This document shows, in pieces, positions 45,117-53,133 of a stretch of DNA of 64,000 bases. The notes beneath the pieces are model-generated. The model saw nothing but the letters and a program-made list of their open reading frames with translations. It was not told the DNA's origin and searched no databases. Within the stretch, counting starts at the first letter, position 1. Each line of letters starts with the position of its first letter. The stretch covers positions 1 to 64,000 of the forward strand of contig JAJZUP010000004.1 of assembly GCA_021848465.1 (NCBI GenBank), written 5' to 3'. The stretch is from Pseudomonadota bacterium (GTDB lineage: Bacteria; Pseudomonadota; Gammaproteobacteria; Burkholderiales; Gallionellaceae). Position numbers and translations under genes: made by a program.

Positions 45117-45147
45117 ATTGGAAACCCTGTAGCGACATCAGGGTCAA
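45117..45147 (-). promoter_or_regulatory. MerR-type promoter for the Met-rich protein/cadA operon
   Basis: On the minus strand the -35 TTGACC (45147-45142) and a -10 like TCCAAT (45122-45117) are 19 bases apart, the long spacing used by MerR-family activators. A dyad ACCCTG...CAGGGT (45124-45144) lies in the spacer, as in CadR and PbrR operators. Confidence 0.7.
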
Positions 45148-45184
45148 CAGCATGGAACCGAAAACCTTTGAACGGGAGAAAAAC

Positions 45185-45591
45185 ATGCTTATCGGCGAAT
45201 TGCACCAGGCTACCGGAGTGGGAGTCGAAACCATCCGCTACTATGAAAAAGCGGGTTTGTTGCCAGCGCCCGCGCGGACGGGTAACGGTTACCGCAACTA
45301 TGGATCGGCGCATCTGGAGCGGCTGTCATTTATTCGCCATTGCAGGGCACTGGACCTGCAATGGCGGAAATCAGGCAGATGCTCGATTTCCTTGCCCACC
45401 CCGAGGCTGACTGTGGCGACATCAACCGCCTGCTCGACGAGCAACTGGCGCGGGTGCGGGCACGGCTCAAGGCTATGCACGCCATGGAGAAACAGTTGTC
45501 TCGGCTTCGCGCTCACTGCGAGGCAGGCCATACTGCCGCCGAGTGCGGCATTCTGCACGAGCTGACGGCGGCTGCCCATCCCAGAAAATAA
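45185..45591 (+). pseudogene. cadR: cadR-like MerR-family regulator with an internal frameshift
   Basis: The N-terminal half (from MLIGELHQATGVGVETIRYY to RHCRALDL) and the C-terminal half (from MAEIRQMLDFLAHPEADCGD to the end, with the Cys of ADCGD and AECGI) are both typical of Cd/Pb-responsive CadR, but they lie in different frames. One base appears missing at about 45360, between GACCTG and CAATGG. The regulator is therefore probably broken or misread, or the read has an error. Start: ATG at 45185 with GGGAG upstream. It is divergent from the operon it should control. Confidence 0.8.
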
Positions 45592-45606
45592 TGTGATTCG
45601 CAGGCG

Positions 45607-45999
45607 CTACAGCGCCTGCATCACCCGCTCAAGCTTCTGCTTGACCTCACTCGCCAGCGCGGCGATCTCGGGTTTGTTTACCAGTTCCAGCACCGCGTTC
45701 GGATCCATGAACTCCACTCGAACCTGACCGGTCTCGTCCTGCCGCACCACGACGTTGCACGGCAGCAGCAGGCCGATCGAAGGCTCCGCCTGCAAAGCGC
45801 GATGCGCCAAGGGAGGGTTGCAGGCGCCGAGAATGCGGTAGGGCGGCATGTCCCGGTTGAGCTTCTTCTTCAACGTCGCGGCGACATCGATGTCGGTGAG
45901 CACGCCGAAGCCCTCGGCCTGCAACGCCTGCGTCACCCGTTCTATCGCCTTGTCAAAAGGCACGTCAACTTTCCTCCCGAAACCGTATTTGTTTTGCAT
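45607..45999 (-). CDS. DUF302-domain protein
   Basis: A 130-residue protein starting at ATG 45999, with GGAG six bases upstream (other Met codons are in frame upstream). It has the DUF302 features: YGFGRKVDVPFDKAIERV at the N-terminus, PPYRILGACNPPLAHRAL in the middle and LLLPCNVVVR. The family is often found next to heavy-metal RND systems and periplasmic stress genes; its function is unknown. It lies 75 bases downstream of the PII-like gene. Confidence 0.85.
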   Translation of the reverse strand: MQNKYGFGRKVDVPFDKAIERVTQALQAEGFGVLTDIDVAATLKKKLNRDMPPYRILGACNPPLAHRALQAEPSIGLLLPCNVVVRQDETGQVRVEFMDPNAVLELVNKPEIAALASEVKQKLERVMQAL

Positions 46000-46074
46000 G
46001 AGCATCTCCTTTCGATCGATTGAACAACAAACTGCGGTATGCCGCACATCAAATTTGTTGCGAGTCCGTCTGCG

Positions 46075-46383
46075 TCACAACGCCCCGTGTTTTTCCACCG
46101 CAGTGACCCGGTAGATACCGCGCCCCGCCAAGCCGCAGTCGGCGGCGCGCAGCGCCCGCAAGATTTCGTCTACATCTTCGTCTTTGAGCAGAATGTCCAC
46201 GCGCACATGCGGGGTGTAGCCGATCACGCGGTCGCGCGCCGAAAGTGCGCTGTCATACTCATCCTGGGAGCCGTGGCCTTCGACGCGGGTGAAGGTGAAG
46301 CCCGTCACCTGCGCAAAGCTGCGCAGGGTATCCGCCAGCGCCTGCTCAAGGTCGGCATGCACAATCAGCATCAGGTTCTTCAT
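46075..46383 (-). CDS. PII-like/DUF3240-type small protein
   Basis: A 102-residue alpha/beta protein with the ferredoxin-like PII-type pattern: LMLIVHADLEQALADTLR at the start, VRVDILLKDEDVDEIL and GRGIYRVTAVEKHGAL at the end. No uridylylation loop is evident. Proteins of this type accompany CzcA-type pumps and may sense metals or nucleotides. Its ATG overlaps the czcA stop (ATGA), so translation is coupled. Confidence 0.75.
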   Translation of the reverse strand: MKNLMLIVHADLEQALADTLRSFAQVTGFTFTRVEGHGSQDEYDSALSARDRVIGYTPHVRVDILLKDEDVDEILRALRAADCGLAGRGIYRVTAVEKHGAL

Positions 46384-49300
46384 AATGTTTCTCCTTGGGA
46401 ATGGTTTTTCCGTTCCAGGCGCGTTTCTAGCCAGGCATAAAGCGTGGGCAGCAACACCAGCGTCAGCAGCGTCGAAGTGAACAGGCCGCCGATCACCACC
46501 ACGGCCAGCGGCCGCTGCAACTCGGAACCCGGGCCGCTGGCGAGCAGCATGGGCACGAGTCCCAACGAAGCGATCAATGCGGTCATCAGCACCGGCCGCA
46601 ATCTGCGCTCCGCGCCTTCCTGCACGGCCTGCAGCACCGTGCGTCCCGCCGCACGCAACTGGTTGAAGTAGCTCACCATGACAACGCCGTTCAGCACCGC
46701 CACGCCGAACAGCGTGATGAAGCCGACTGAGGCCGGCACCGACAGGTACAGCCCGGAAACGTATAGCCCCACCACACCGCCAATCAGCGCGAACGGGATG
46801 TTCAGGATGACGAGCCCGGCCTGCCGCACCGAGCGGAAGGTCAGGAACAGCATAAAAAAGATGAGCGCGATGGATACCGGCACCACCAGCCCGAGACGCG
46901 CCGCCGCACGCTGCTGGTTCTCGAACTGGCCGCCGTAGACGACGGCGTAGCCGGGCGGCAGTTTGACCTCGCGCTCGATGGCGGCGCGCAGTTCGTCCAC
47001 GAAGCCCACGACATCGCGTCCCTCGACGTTGCTGCGCACCGTCACTTGTCTCCGGCTCGATTCGCGCTGGATCAGCACCGGGCCGTCCACTTCGCTCACG
47101 TCGGCGACCAAGTCGAGCGGTACCAGCGCGCCGTTGGCCGTCTTGACCATCAGCCGTTCGATGGCCTGGGGCGAAGCGCGCGCGGACACCGGGTAGCGCA
47201 CCAACACGCCGGCGCGGCGGTTGCCCTCGATGATCTCGGTCGCCACCGTTCCGCCGACCGCCATTTCTACCACCCGGTTCACGTCCTCGTTGTTGAGGCC
47301 GTAGCGCGCCAGCCGTTCCGAGCGGATGTCCACCTTGAGATAGCCCTGGCCGGAAAGGCGCGCGCGGAACACATCTCTTGCGCCAGCCGTGCGCTTGACG
47401 ATCTCTTCGATCTGCCCTGCTTTTTCTTCCAGCACCGCGAAGTCGTCGCCGAACAGCTTGATTGCGACTGCGGCGCGCGCCCCGGTCAGCATTTCCGACA
47501 CGCGCATGTCGATGGGCTGGGTGAAGCCGATTTCGACATCTTCGAATGGCTCCAACTTCTCGCGCAGCTTATCGTGCAGTTCTTTCAGGCTCACCGTCCA
47601 TTCGCTGCGCGGTCTGGTCTGGAGGAAGCAGTCCGTCTGGTAGAACCCCATCGGATCGAGGCGTAACTCGTCCGCGCCGCTGCGGCAGACCATGCCGGTC
47701 ACTTCCGGAATCTGCAGCACCGCCTTCTGGATCGGCGCATCCATTGCCAGCGAGGCTTCGAGCGAAATATCGGAAGCTTTCTCCAGGCTGACGATCGGCG
47801 TGCCTTCGTCCATCGTCGGCATGAATTCCTTGCCGATATACGGGAACAGCGCAATCGCGCCGGCGAGCGCCAGCAGCGCGCCGCCCACGGCGATGCCACG
47901 GTGTTTCAGCGCCCAGCGCATCACCGGCAGATAGGCGCGCTTGACCACCGCCAGCGCGCGACCGTCCTCGTGCGATCCGCCGCGCATCAGGAAACTGGCG
48001 AACACCGGGATCACCGTGAGCGACAGCAGCAGCGAGCCGATCAGCGCGAAGGCGATGGTGAGCGCGAGCGGCGCGAACATCCGGCCTTCGAGTCCGGTGA
48101 GGCTGAGCAAGGGCAGGAACACGATGATGATGATCAGGATGCCCGAGGTCACCGGCGCGGCCACTTCCAGCGTGGCGCGGTAAATCAGGTGCAGGCGGCT
48201 CACGCCCTTGGGCGCATGCGCGAGCTGGGTGTGGATGTTCTCCACCACCACCACCGCCGCATCGACCAGGATGCCGATGGCGATGGTCAGACCGCCGAGC
48301 GACATCAGGTTGGCGGAGATGCCGGTGAGCCGCATGAGGATCAGCGTGAACAGCACCGACAGCGGCAGGATCAGGGCGACGGTGAGCGCCGTGCGCAGGT
48401 TGCCGAGCAGCACGATGAGCACCAGCACCACCAGCGCCACCGCCTCGCCGAGCGCTTTTTCCACCGTCCCGACCGCCGCATTGATGAGATCGGCGCGGTC
48501 GTAGTACGGCTCGATGGTGACGCCCGGCGGCAGCGTGGGGGCAAGCCGCTTGATTTCTGCCTTGACCGCCTCGACGACCGTGCGGCTGTTTGCGCCCACA
48601 CGCAGCAGCGCTACCCCGGTCACGATCTCGCCTTGCCCGTTGGCGGTGACACCTCCATATCGGATGAGCGAGCCGATGCGCACGGCGGCCACATCGCTCA
48701 CGCGTACTGGATGGCCGCTACGGGTGACGACCGTGATGCGGCGGATATCCTCCACCGTTTGCAGTTGCCCCACTGTGCGCACCAGCAGCATCTTGCCAGC
48801 GCGGTTGATGCGGTCGCCGCCGGCATTGCGGTTGTTGCGCTCGATTGCCCGTGCCAGTTCGTCGATGTCGAGCCCCTGCGCGGCGAGTTTGTCCGGGGCG
48901 GGGATCACCTCGAAGGCGCGCACCTCGCCGCCGAGCGCGTTGACATCGGCCACGCCGTCCACGGTGCGCAATTGCGGACGGATGATCCAGTCCTGGATGG
49001 TGCGCAGCTCGGTGTTGCTCAGGCCCTCGCCCTTGACGCGGTACATGAAGATATCGCTCAGCGGCGTGGCAATCGGGGCAAGCACCACTTCGGCGCCGGC
49101 GGGCAGCGCTGCGCGCGCCTGGGTCAGGCGCTCGGTCACCTGCTGGCGCGCCCAGTAGATGTCGGTGCCGTCGTCGAAGTCGATGACGATGTTGGTCAGC
49201 GCGTATTTGGTCGTGGAGCGTAGCGTCTTCTGGCGCGGCAGTCCCTGCATTTCCATCTCGATGGGGAAGGTGATGCGCGATTCCACTTCGGTCGGCGCGA

Positions 49301-49466
49301 GTCCCGGCGCCTTGACGATGACCTGCACCTGTGGCGGCGAGATTTCGGGGAAAGCGTCGATAGGCAGCGTGTCGAAGGCTAGCAGGCCACCCGCCGTCAG
49401 TGCGGCGGCGGCGAGCAGCAACATCAGCCGCTGGATGAGCGAAAATCGAATAAGTGCGGCGATCAT
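46380..49466 (-). CDS. czcA: CzcA-type heavy-metal RND efflux permease
   Basis: A 1028-residue proton/cation antiporter of the HME-RND family. Transmembrane helix 1 is at residues 10-31, a cluster of helices sits near 335-530, and the last near 860-1015. The relay segment GILVDAAVVVVENIHT has a single Asp, as in metal pumps. It could export Zn, Co or Cd from the periplasm; exact specificity cannot be read. It overlaps czcC by four bases (ATGA) and lacks a neighbouring czcB. Confidence 0.92.
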   Translation of the reverse strand: MIAALIRFSLIQRLMLLLAAAALTAGGLLAFDTLPIDAFPEISPPQVQVIVKAPGLAPTEVESRITFPIEMEMQGLPRQKTLRSTTKYALTNIVIDFDDGTDIYWARQQVTERLTQARAALPAGAEVVLAPIATPLSDIFMYRVKGEGLSNTELRTIQDWIIRPQLRTVDGVADVNALGGEVRAFEVIPAPDKLAAQGLDIDELARAIERNNRNAGGDRINRAGKMLLVRTVGQLQTVEDIRRITVVTRSGHPVRVSDVAAVRIGSLIRYGGVTANGQGEIVTGVALLRVGANSRTVVEAVKAEIKRLAPTLPPGVTIEPYYDRADLINAAVGTVEKALGEAVALVVLVLIVLLGNLRTALTVALILPLSVLFTLILMRLTGISANLMSLGGLTIAIGILVDAAVVVVENIHTQLAHAPKGVSRLHLIYRATLEVAAPVTSGILIIIIVFLPLLSLTGLEGRMFAPLALTIAFALIGSLLLSLTVIPVFASFLMRGGSHEDGRALAVVKRAYLPVMRWALKHRGIAVGGALLALAGAIALFPYIGKEFMPTMDEGTPIVSLEKASDISLEASLAMDAPIQKAVLQIPEVTGMVCRSGADELRLDPMGFYQTDCFLQTRPRSEWTVSLKELHDKLREKLEPFEDVEIGFTQPIDMRVSEMLTGARAAVAIKLFGDDFAVLEEKAGQIEEIVKRTAGARDVFRARLSGQGYLKVDIRSERLARYGLNNEDVNRVVEMAVGGTVATEIIEGNRRAGVLVRYPVSARASPQAIERLMVKTANGALVPLDLVADVSEVDGPVLIQRESSRRQVTVRSNVEGRDVVGFVDELRAAIEREVKLPPGYAVVYGGQFENQQRAAARLGLVVPVSIALIFFMLFLTFRSVRQAGLVILNIPFALIGGVVGLYVSGLYLSVPASVGFITLFGVAVLNGVVMVSYFNQLRAAGRTVLQAVQEGAERRLRPVLMTALIASLGLVPMLLASGPGSELQRPLAVVVIGGLFTSTLLTLVLLPTLYAWLETRLERKNHSQGETL

Positions 49467-50794
49467 AGTTGGGGCTCCGTCGAGGAATCGAGTACCGAGC
49501 TACCGGAGGCAAGGCGCAGGTCGGCGGCCGCGAGCGCGCTTTCCTGTTGCAGCTCCAGGTAACGGGCACTGGCATCGAAATAAGTGTTGCTGGCATCCAC
49601 CAGTGTGAGGACATTGAGTTCGCCGGACGCAAAGCCTCGGCGCGTGAGCGAATACACTTTGCGCGAGGGTTCGAGCAGATTCATGCGTAGTCGCTCGGCC
49701 TGTTCGAGCAGGCGCTGAAGTTGCATGTACGCCTGATCGAGACGACTTCGGGTATCGCGCTGCGCTGCCGCGAGTTGTGCCTGCGCGCGACCGGCTTCAG
49801 CTCCGGCTTTGGCGACCAAACCCTTGTTGCTGTTCCACAGCGGTATTTGCACGCTCACGCCAATACCGGTTACGTCACGCTGACCCGTAGGGTAATAGTC
49901 ACGCTCGCGGAACAGGTTTAGTGACGGATCGGCGTAACGCTGGGATTCGGCGACCGCGATTCCCGCTTGCGCTGCCTCGAACTGTTTGCGAGCTGCCGCC
50001 AGCGCCGGATGTGCGTCCAGAATTCGCGCATATACATCAAGTCCGCCAGGTGCTGCCGGAGGAACTGGTGCCGTCAATTCAACCCGTGCTTCGGCTGGCA
50101 GAGCAAGCAGCGTGTGAAATTCAATGAGCGCTTTCTGCTGTTCACGCTCGGCTGCGGCCAGAGCCTGGTTTGCCTCCTCCTTCAGGATCGCCAGACGTTG
50201 GCGTTCGAGAGGTGTGAGGTAACGTACCAGCCTGTCTGTTCCCGTCGCGCGCGAGGTGGTGGGTGATTCCCCGACAAGGCGCAGGCGCTCTTGAGCAAGT
50301 TCACGTTTGGCTGCAGCCAGTTGCAGAGCCAGAAAAACACGCGCAATCTCGCGCTCCAGCAGCAGCTTCTGGTAGCGGAGGTTTGCGCGTGCGCTTTCGA
50401 GACTCGCCTGGGCAACAACACGCTGACGCTCGATCCTGCGCAGCGGCAGCGGTTGGCTCAGTGCTATCTGGCTGAAATTAGTGCCGTTGCTACCAGTCTC
50501 ATTCTGAAGGCGATTATCGGCACGCACGTCTATTGTTGGATTTGGCCAGGCTCCGGCTTGTTCGAGTTCGGCTTCGCGTGCCGCAATCTCCGCTTCAGCG
50601 GCTCGTAGTTCGGGCGCGATGTCGAACGCGTGCCGGATGCTGTCTGCAAGCGACCAGACTTTTGCATCCCGCACCGGTACGGATAAACCAGCATCCGGTT
50701 TGTTTGCTGCAATGGGTATGGCAGGCAGTGTCTGCGAAAAAACAGGGGTGGAAAACAGCGCCGCCAACCCTAGCGGCAAAATGAATCTGAGCAT
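49463..50794 (-). CDS. czcC: CzcC-type outer-membrane efflux channel (TolC family)
   Basis: A 443-residue outer-membrane factor with a signal peptide (cut near VFSQ, residue about 21) and two TolC-type repeats. The first is from SLADSIRHAFDIAPELRAAE and the second from GGLDVYARILDAHPALAA. Coiled-coil stretches are rich in Ala, Gln and Glu. It would form the exit duct for the CzcA pump. The intermediate adaptor gene is missing between czcC and czcA. Confidence 0.9.
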   Translation of the reverse strand: MLRFILPLGLAALFSTPVFSQTLPAIPIAANKPDAGLSVPVRDAKVWSLADSIRHAFDIAPELRAAEAEIAAREAELEQAGAWPNPTIDVRADNRLQNETGSNGTNFSQIALSQPLPLRRIERQRVVAQASLESARANLRYQKLLLEREIARVFLALQLAAAKRELAQERLRLVGESPTTSRATGTDRLVRYLTPLERQRLAILKEEANQALAAAEREQQKALIEFHTLLALPAEARVELTAPVPPAAPGGLDVYARILDAHPALAAARKQFEAAQAGIAVAESQRYADPSLNLFRERDYYPTGQRDVTGIGVSVQIPLWNSNKGLVAKAGAEAGRAQAQLAAAQRDTRSRLDQAYMQLQRLLEQAERLRMNLLEPSRKVYSLTRRGFASGELNVLTLVDASNTYFDASARYLELQQESALAAADLRLASGSSVLDSSTEPQL

Positions 50795-50876
50795 CGAATT
50801 CTCCTGAAACGAGGAAGGAATTCGGCGAGGCGTCAGAGGTTGCTATGTGTGAACAAACAAGGAGCGTCCCGCCGGA

Positions 50877-51236
50877 TCAGGCGAGACTGGATTTCGGAGG
50901 GCGATCGAGTGAATCAGGGTCTTGCGAGGAATGAATAGACTTCACCAAGAACGCAAACGTATCGGGGATTTTTGGGAAAAATGGAGCGCGGTAATCGGAA
51001 GCTTGTATTGGCAAGTGGCTGAACATATGACAACTGCAAGTATGGTCGTCATGGTGCTGCGAAATTGGCAGACCACCTTTAAAGTCATGTGCATCGAAGG
51101 CAGCCAGTGTGCTTGTTTCTGTCTCGTGATGCGTATCCGGCGTTGTCGCCTCCCAAGCGAAATCGGGCGACAGTACCGTCCCACTGATAATCAGCAGCAT
51201 CAAGACGGCAACGAATTTTCGTGTAAGACGAGACAT
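50877..51236 (-). CDS. CzcI-like/DUF2946-type small periplasmic protein
   Basis: About 119 residues from the ATG at 51236 (no clear ribosome site; a further Met codon lies in frame at 51287). It has a membrane or signal helix (VAVLMLLIISGTVL), His-rich mature parts (TPDTHHETE and QHHDDHTCSCH) and a terminal DRPPKSSL resembling the DRPN-like end of CzcI. Metal binding by the His cluster is likely. It lies upstream of czcC on the same strand, 82 bases away. Confidence 0.7.
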   Translation of the reverse strand: MSRLTRKFVAVLMLLIISGTVLSPDFAWEATTPDTHHETETSTLAAFDAHDFKGGLPISQHHDDHTCSCHMFSHLPIQASDYRAPFFPKIPDTFAFLVKSIHSSQDPDSLDRPPKSSLA

Positions 51237-51577
51237 TGGCGCAGTGTGACCATGGAAGTCACGTCTGTCAATAATCAGCACAGACAATGCCCTTATCTTG
51301 AGTCAGGCTTATATCTGAGATTGAATGTCCGCAATGAAGGAAAGTGACATGCGGCGGCTTTTTGTATTTCGGAAGTTATAAACGTAATCTTAAAAGGGCA
51401 GCTTTGGCCGAATTGCAGTCGCACCCCGTCTTCTCGACTGTCTGGAAATTTTCATGCCGATTTCCAATTTTGAAAGTAATCGGCCATGATTGGCGATGCA
51501 CCAATACTGAATTAGTGACTTCCAGTTGATGTCTTTATTTCGCACGAAATAGCGAAATTAGCCAAAGTGAAAAACTC
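51237..51577. other. Gene-free stretch between the CzcI-like gene and the RHH-like gene
   Basis: I see no convincing gene here. It holds a 7-bp inverted repeat GCCGATT / AATCGGC at 51456-51484 and presumably the promoter of the metal operon. Composition is intermediate. Confidence 0.5.
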
Positions 51578-51943
51578 TTAAAGCTTACCCTTGTTAATCA
51601 TTTCTAAAATATTGTCACCGAGGGCGCTTGCGTGCTTAAAGTGAGTTCTGAGCTTTTCTCGTAATTCTGCGGCATCGTGCTGGTCGGCATCCAATGGCAA
51701 TGCACCGGCTGCTGCGGCGAGTGCAGCAATTTTTGCTAATTGCTCAATATTGTCATCAATGTAATCTAGTCGTCTTAGAAACGTTTCCTGTTTTTGGTCA
51801 AATCCAGACAGCGCCTCTATCAAAACAATTTTGGCAGTTTGGTTCTCTTTCAGTTTGCGGTTTTTCGCTTCGATTTGCAGTAATTCAAGCTCTGTCGCGT
51901 TCAAACGCAACGTGACAACTTTCCCTTTTTCAATCGGTCGCAT
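51578..51943 (-). CDS. Ribbon-helix-helix-like DNA-binding protein of the element
   Basis: A 121-residue protein (ATG 51943, GGAAAG upstream). The N-terminal 45 residues have the pattern of a CopG/Arc or MobC-type ribbon-helix-helix: a strand VVTLRLNATELELL followed by two helices. The rest is a helical, Ala/Asp/Glu-rich extension. It lies 18 bases inside the right copy of the 180-bp repeat, with TGTATACA boxes directly upstream, which suits autoregulation or a relaxosome-type role. I cannot distinguish a plasmid mobilization accessory from a repressor. Confidence 0.65.
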   Translation of the reverse strand: MRPIEKGKVVTLRLNATELELLQIEAKNRKLKENQTAKIVLIEALSGFDQKQETFLRRLDYIDDNIEQLAKIAALAAAAGALPLDADQHDAAELREKLRTHFKHASALGDNILEMINKGKL

Positions 51944-51960
51944 TTTGTGCTTTCCATAAA

Positions 51961-52140
51961 AATGTATACAAATGTATACACAACATTTCATTGATTATCA
52001 TAGAGATGCCTAATCAATGATTTTCGTTACGTCGTTTTTTCAGATAAATGTATACAGTTAATTTTGCTTATCTATCAACGTAGTACAGGGCTTTTCGCTA
52101 GTCGCACGTTTCGTGCATCATGTGTGTGCCATTAGAGGGG
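51961..52140 (-). repeat. Right arm of the 180-bp inverted repeat
   Basis: Read on the minus strand it aligns with 41910-42089 with about 85% identity. It contains the same TGTATACA boxes (tandem pair at its inner end), a GCACG-AAA-CGTGC hairpin, and a perfect 9-bp inverted repeat CATTGATTA / TAATCAATG that is partly lost in the left copy. It is the promoter region of the ribbon-helix-helix-like gene. Confidence 0.9.
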
Positions 52141-52155
52141 GAAATTTTTTGCCTC

Positions 52156-52383
52156 TTAAGACGACTTGTTTTTAGAACATTCAGCTACGCATTGAGCAAT
52201 GGCCTGTTCCGTCGTGAGTCGTCCCTGAATGACTTCTTCCTGCTGTGCCAATTGTGCGCTGTCGGTCTCAAATCCCTCTAAAGCAAGTGATGCATTTGCG
52301 TAACGAAATGCCTCGCGTTTACGTTCCTGCTCGTTTTGAGGCGGCACGTGCGGAGTGGTCAAATCGTCTATAAAGCTAGCCAT
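52156..52383 (-). CDS. VbhA-like Fic antitoxin, orphan
   Basis: A 75-residue protein with a good ribosome site (AAAGGAG before ATG 52383). It contains the inhibitory motif SLALEG (the [S/T]xxxE[G/N] of class I Fic antitoxins) in YANASLALEGFETDSAQLAQQ, which matches the VbhA antitoxin fold. These small proteins block the active site of a Fic AMP-transferase toxin. No Fic gene (HPFxxGNGR) is found next to it or elsewhere in the window, so the toxin is missing or lies elsewhere. It runs into the right inverted repeat. Confidence 0.75.
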   Translation of the reverse strand: MASFIDDLTTPHVPPQNEQERKREAFRYANASLALEGFETDSAQLAQQEEVIQGRLTTEQAIAQCVAECSKNKSS

Positions 52384-52550
52384 GTTGAATTCTCCTTTTT
52401 TCGGTTTCATCAATACTTTGTGAGTTAAGACGCAAATAACGGTTATTCAAAAAAACAGCACAACCCAAAAATGACAAGTGATGGACTTTTCCATGAACTG
52501 AGCATTTTTCTAAAAATTCGCTCAATGCAGGTTTAGCGATATTCAAGTGA

Positions 52551-52946
52551 TTATTTTTTTATTTTTGTTTTGGTCTTCGGCACCAAATCTTTAACATCCG
52601 CTTGAAAAAGGTGATCAAGCTTTTCATCAATTTCGTTTAGATCGGTTTGCAAAAAATTGTCCAGTTGCTTATCAAGTTTTTTGGCACGTTTTAAGACTTC
52701 ATTCCAGAAAGCCTTTCGTTTATTGTTTTTCTCAGTGTCGGCTTGGACGATTGCAATTATCTCAATCGGGTTTCGCTCCAATAACATCGCAATTCGCATG
52801 CAGGCGTTTTCATCTGGTATGCGTTTCCCGCTGATGTAGTCGGCAATTCTCCCTGAGTGTATTTTCAGCGCTTTGGCTAGTTTGTAATCCGTGTCAACGC
52901 CGATCTTTTTCTTGCATGCAGTCAATAATTCGATTGTTTTGCTCAT
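52551..52946 (-). CDS. HTH protein of the DUF3693 type
   Basis: A 131-residue protein with an N-terminal helix-turn-helix (GVDTDYKLAKALKIHSGRIADYISG) of the phage-regulator type and a coiled-coil, very Lys- and Asp-rich C-terminus (KKLDKQLDNFLQTDLNEI). It resembles phage DUF3693 regulators. It is divergent from the AlpA gene, and three palindromic operators lie upstream between the two. Confidence 0.78.
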   Translation of the reverse strand: MSKTIELLTACKKKIGVDTDYKLAKALKIHSGRIADYISGKRIPDENACMRIAMLLERNPIEIIAIVQADTEKNNKRKAFWNEVLKRAKKLDKQLDNFLQTDLNEIDEKLDHLFQADVKDLVPKTKTKIKK

Positions 52947-53000
52947 TGTCGTGTTCTCTCTGAATGGTGTTTTTACACTGACTCAATCAGTCTCATTCTA

Positions 53001-53066
53001 ACTCCATAATGGAGCTTGACACAACTCCGTTGTGGAGTTAGTGTGCGGGCAGCTCCAAAATGGAGC
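53001..53066. promoter_or_regulatory. Three palindromic operators between the DUF3693-type and AlpA genes
   Basis: CTCCATAATGGAG at 53002-53014, AACTCCGTTGTGGAGTT at 53023-53039 and GCTCCAAAATGGAGC at 53052-53066 share the core CTCC-5-GGAG. Centres are 23 and 28 bases apart. The arrangement resembles a phage operator with three sites between divergent promoters. Confidence 0.75.
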
Positions 53067-53133
53067 GCAATAGCTTGTGTGTAAATGAGCAATTAAGCGA
53101 GCTATAGATTTTTGAAATGGATAAGAGGGCGCT

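Noticed and set aside
45152..45565. The first-frame continuation of the cadR-like gene as a full-length protein
   Set aside because: After RALDL its residues have no CadR character, while the adjacent frame restores it, so the frame is shifted.
47901..49223. A 440-residue plus-strand frame across czcA
   Set aside because: It is antisense to czcA, full of Arg, His, Gln and Asp, with no motif.
51344..51529. A 61-residue plus-strand frame in the gap left of the RHH-like gene
   Set aside because: No ribosome site, no recognisable pattern, and it lies in a region without other coding signals.
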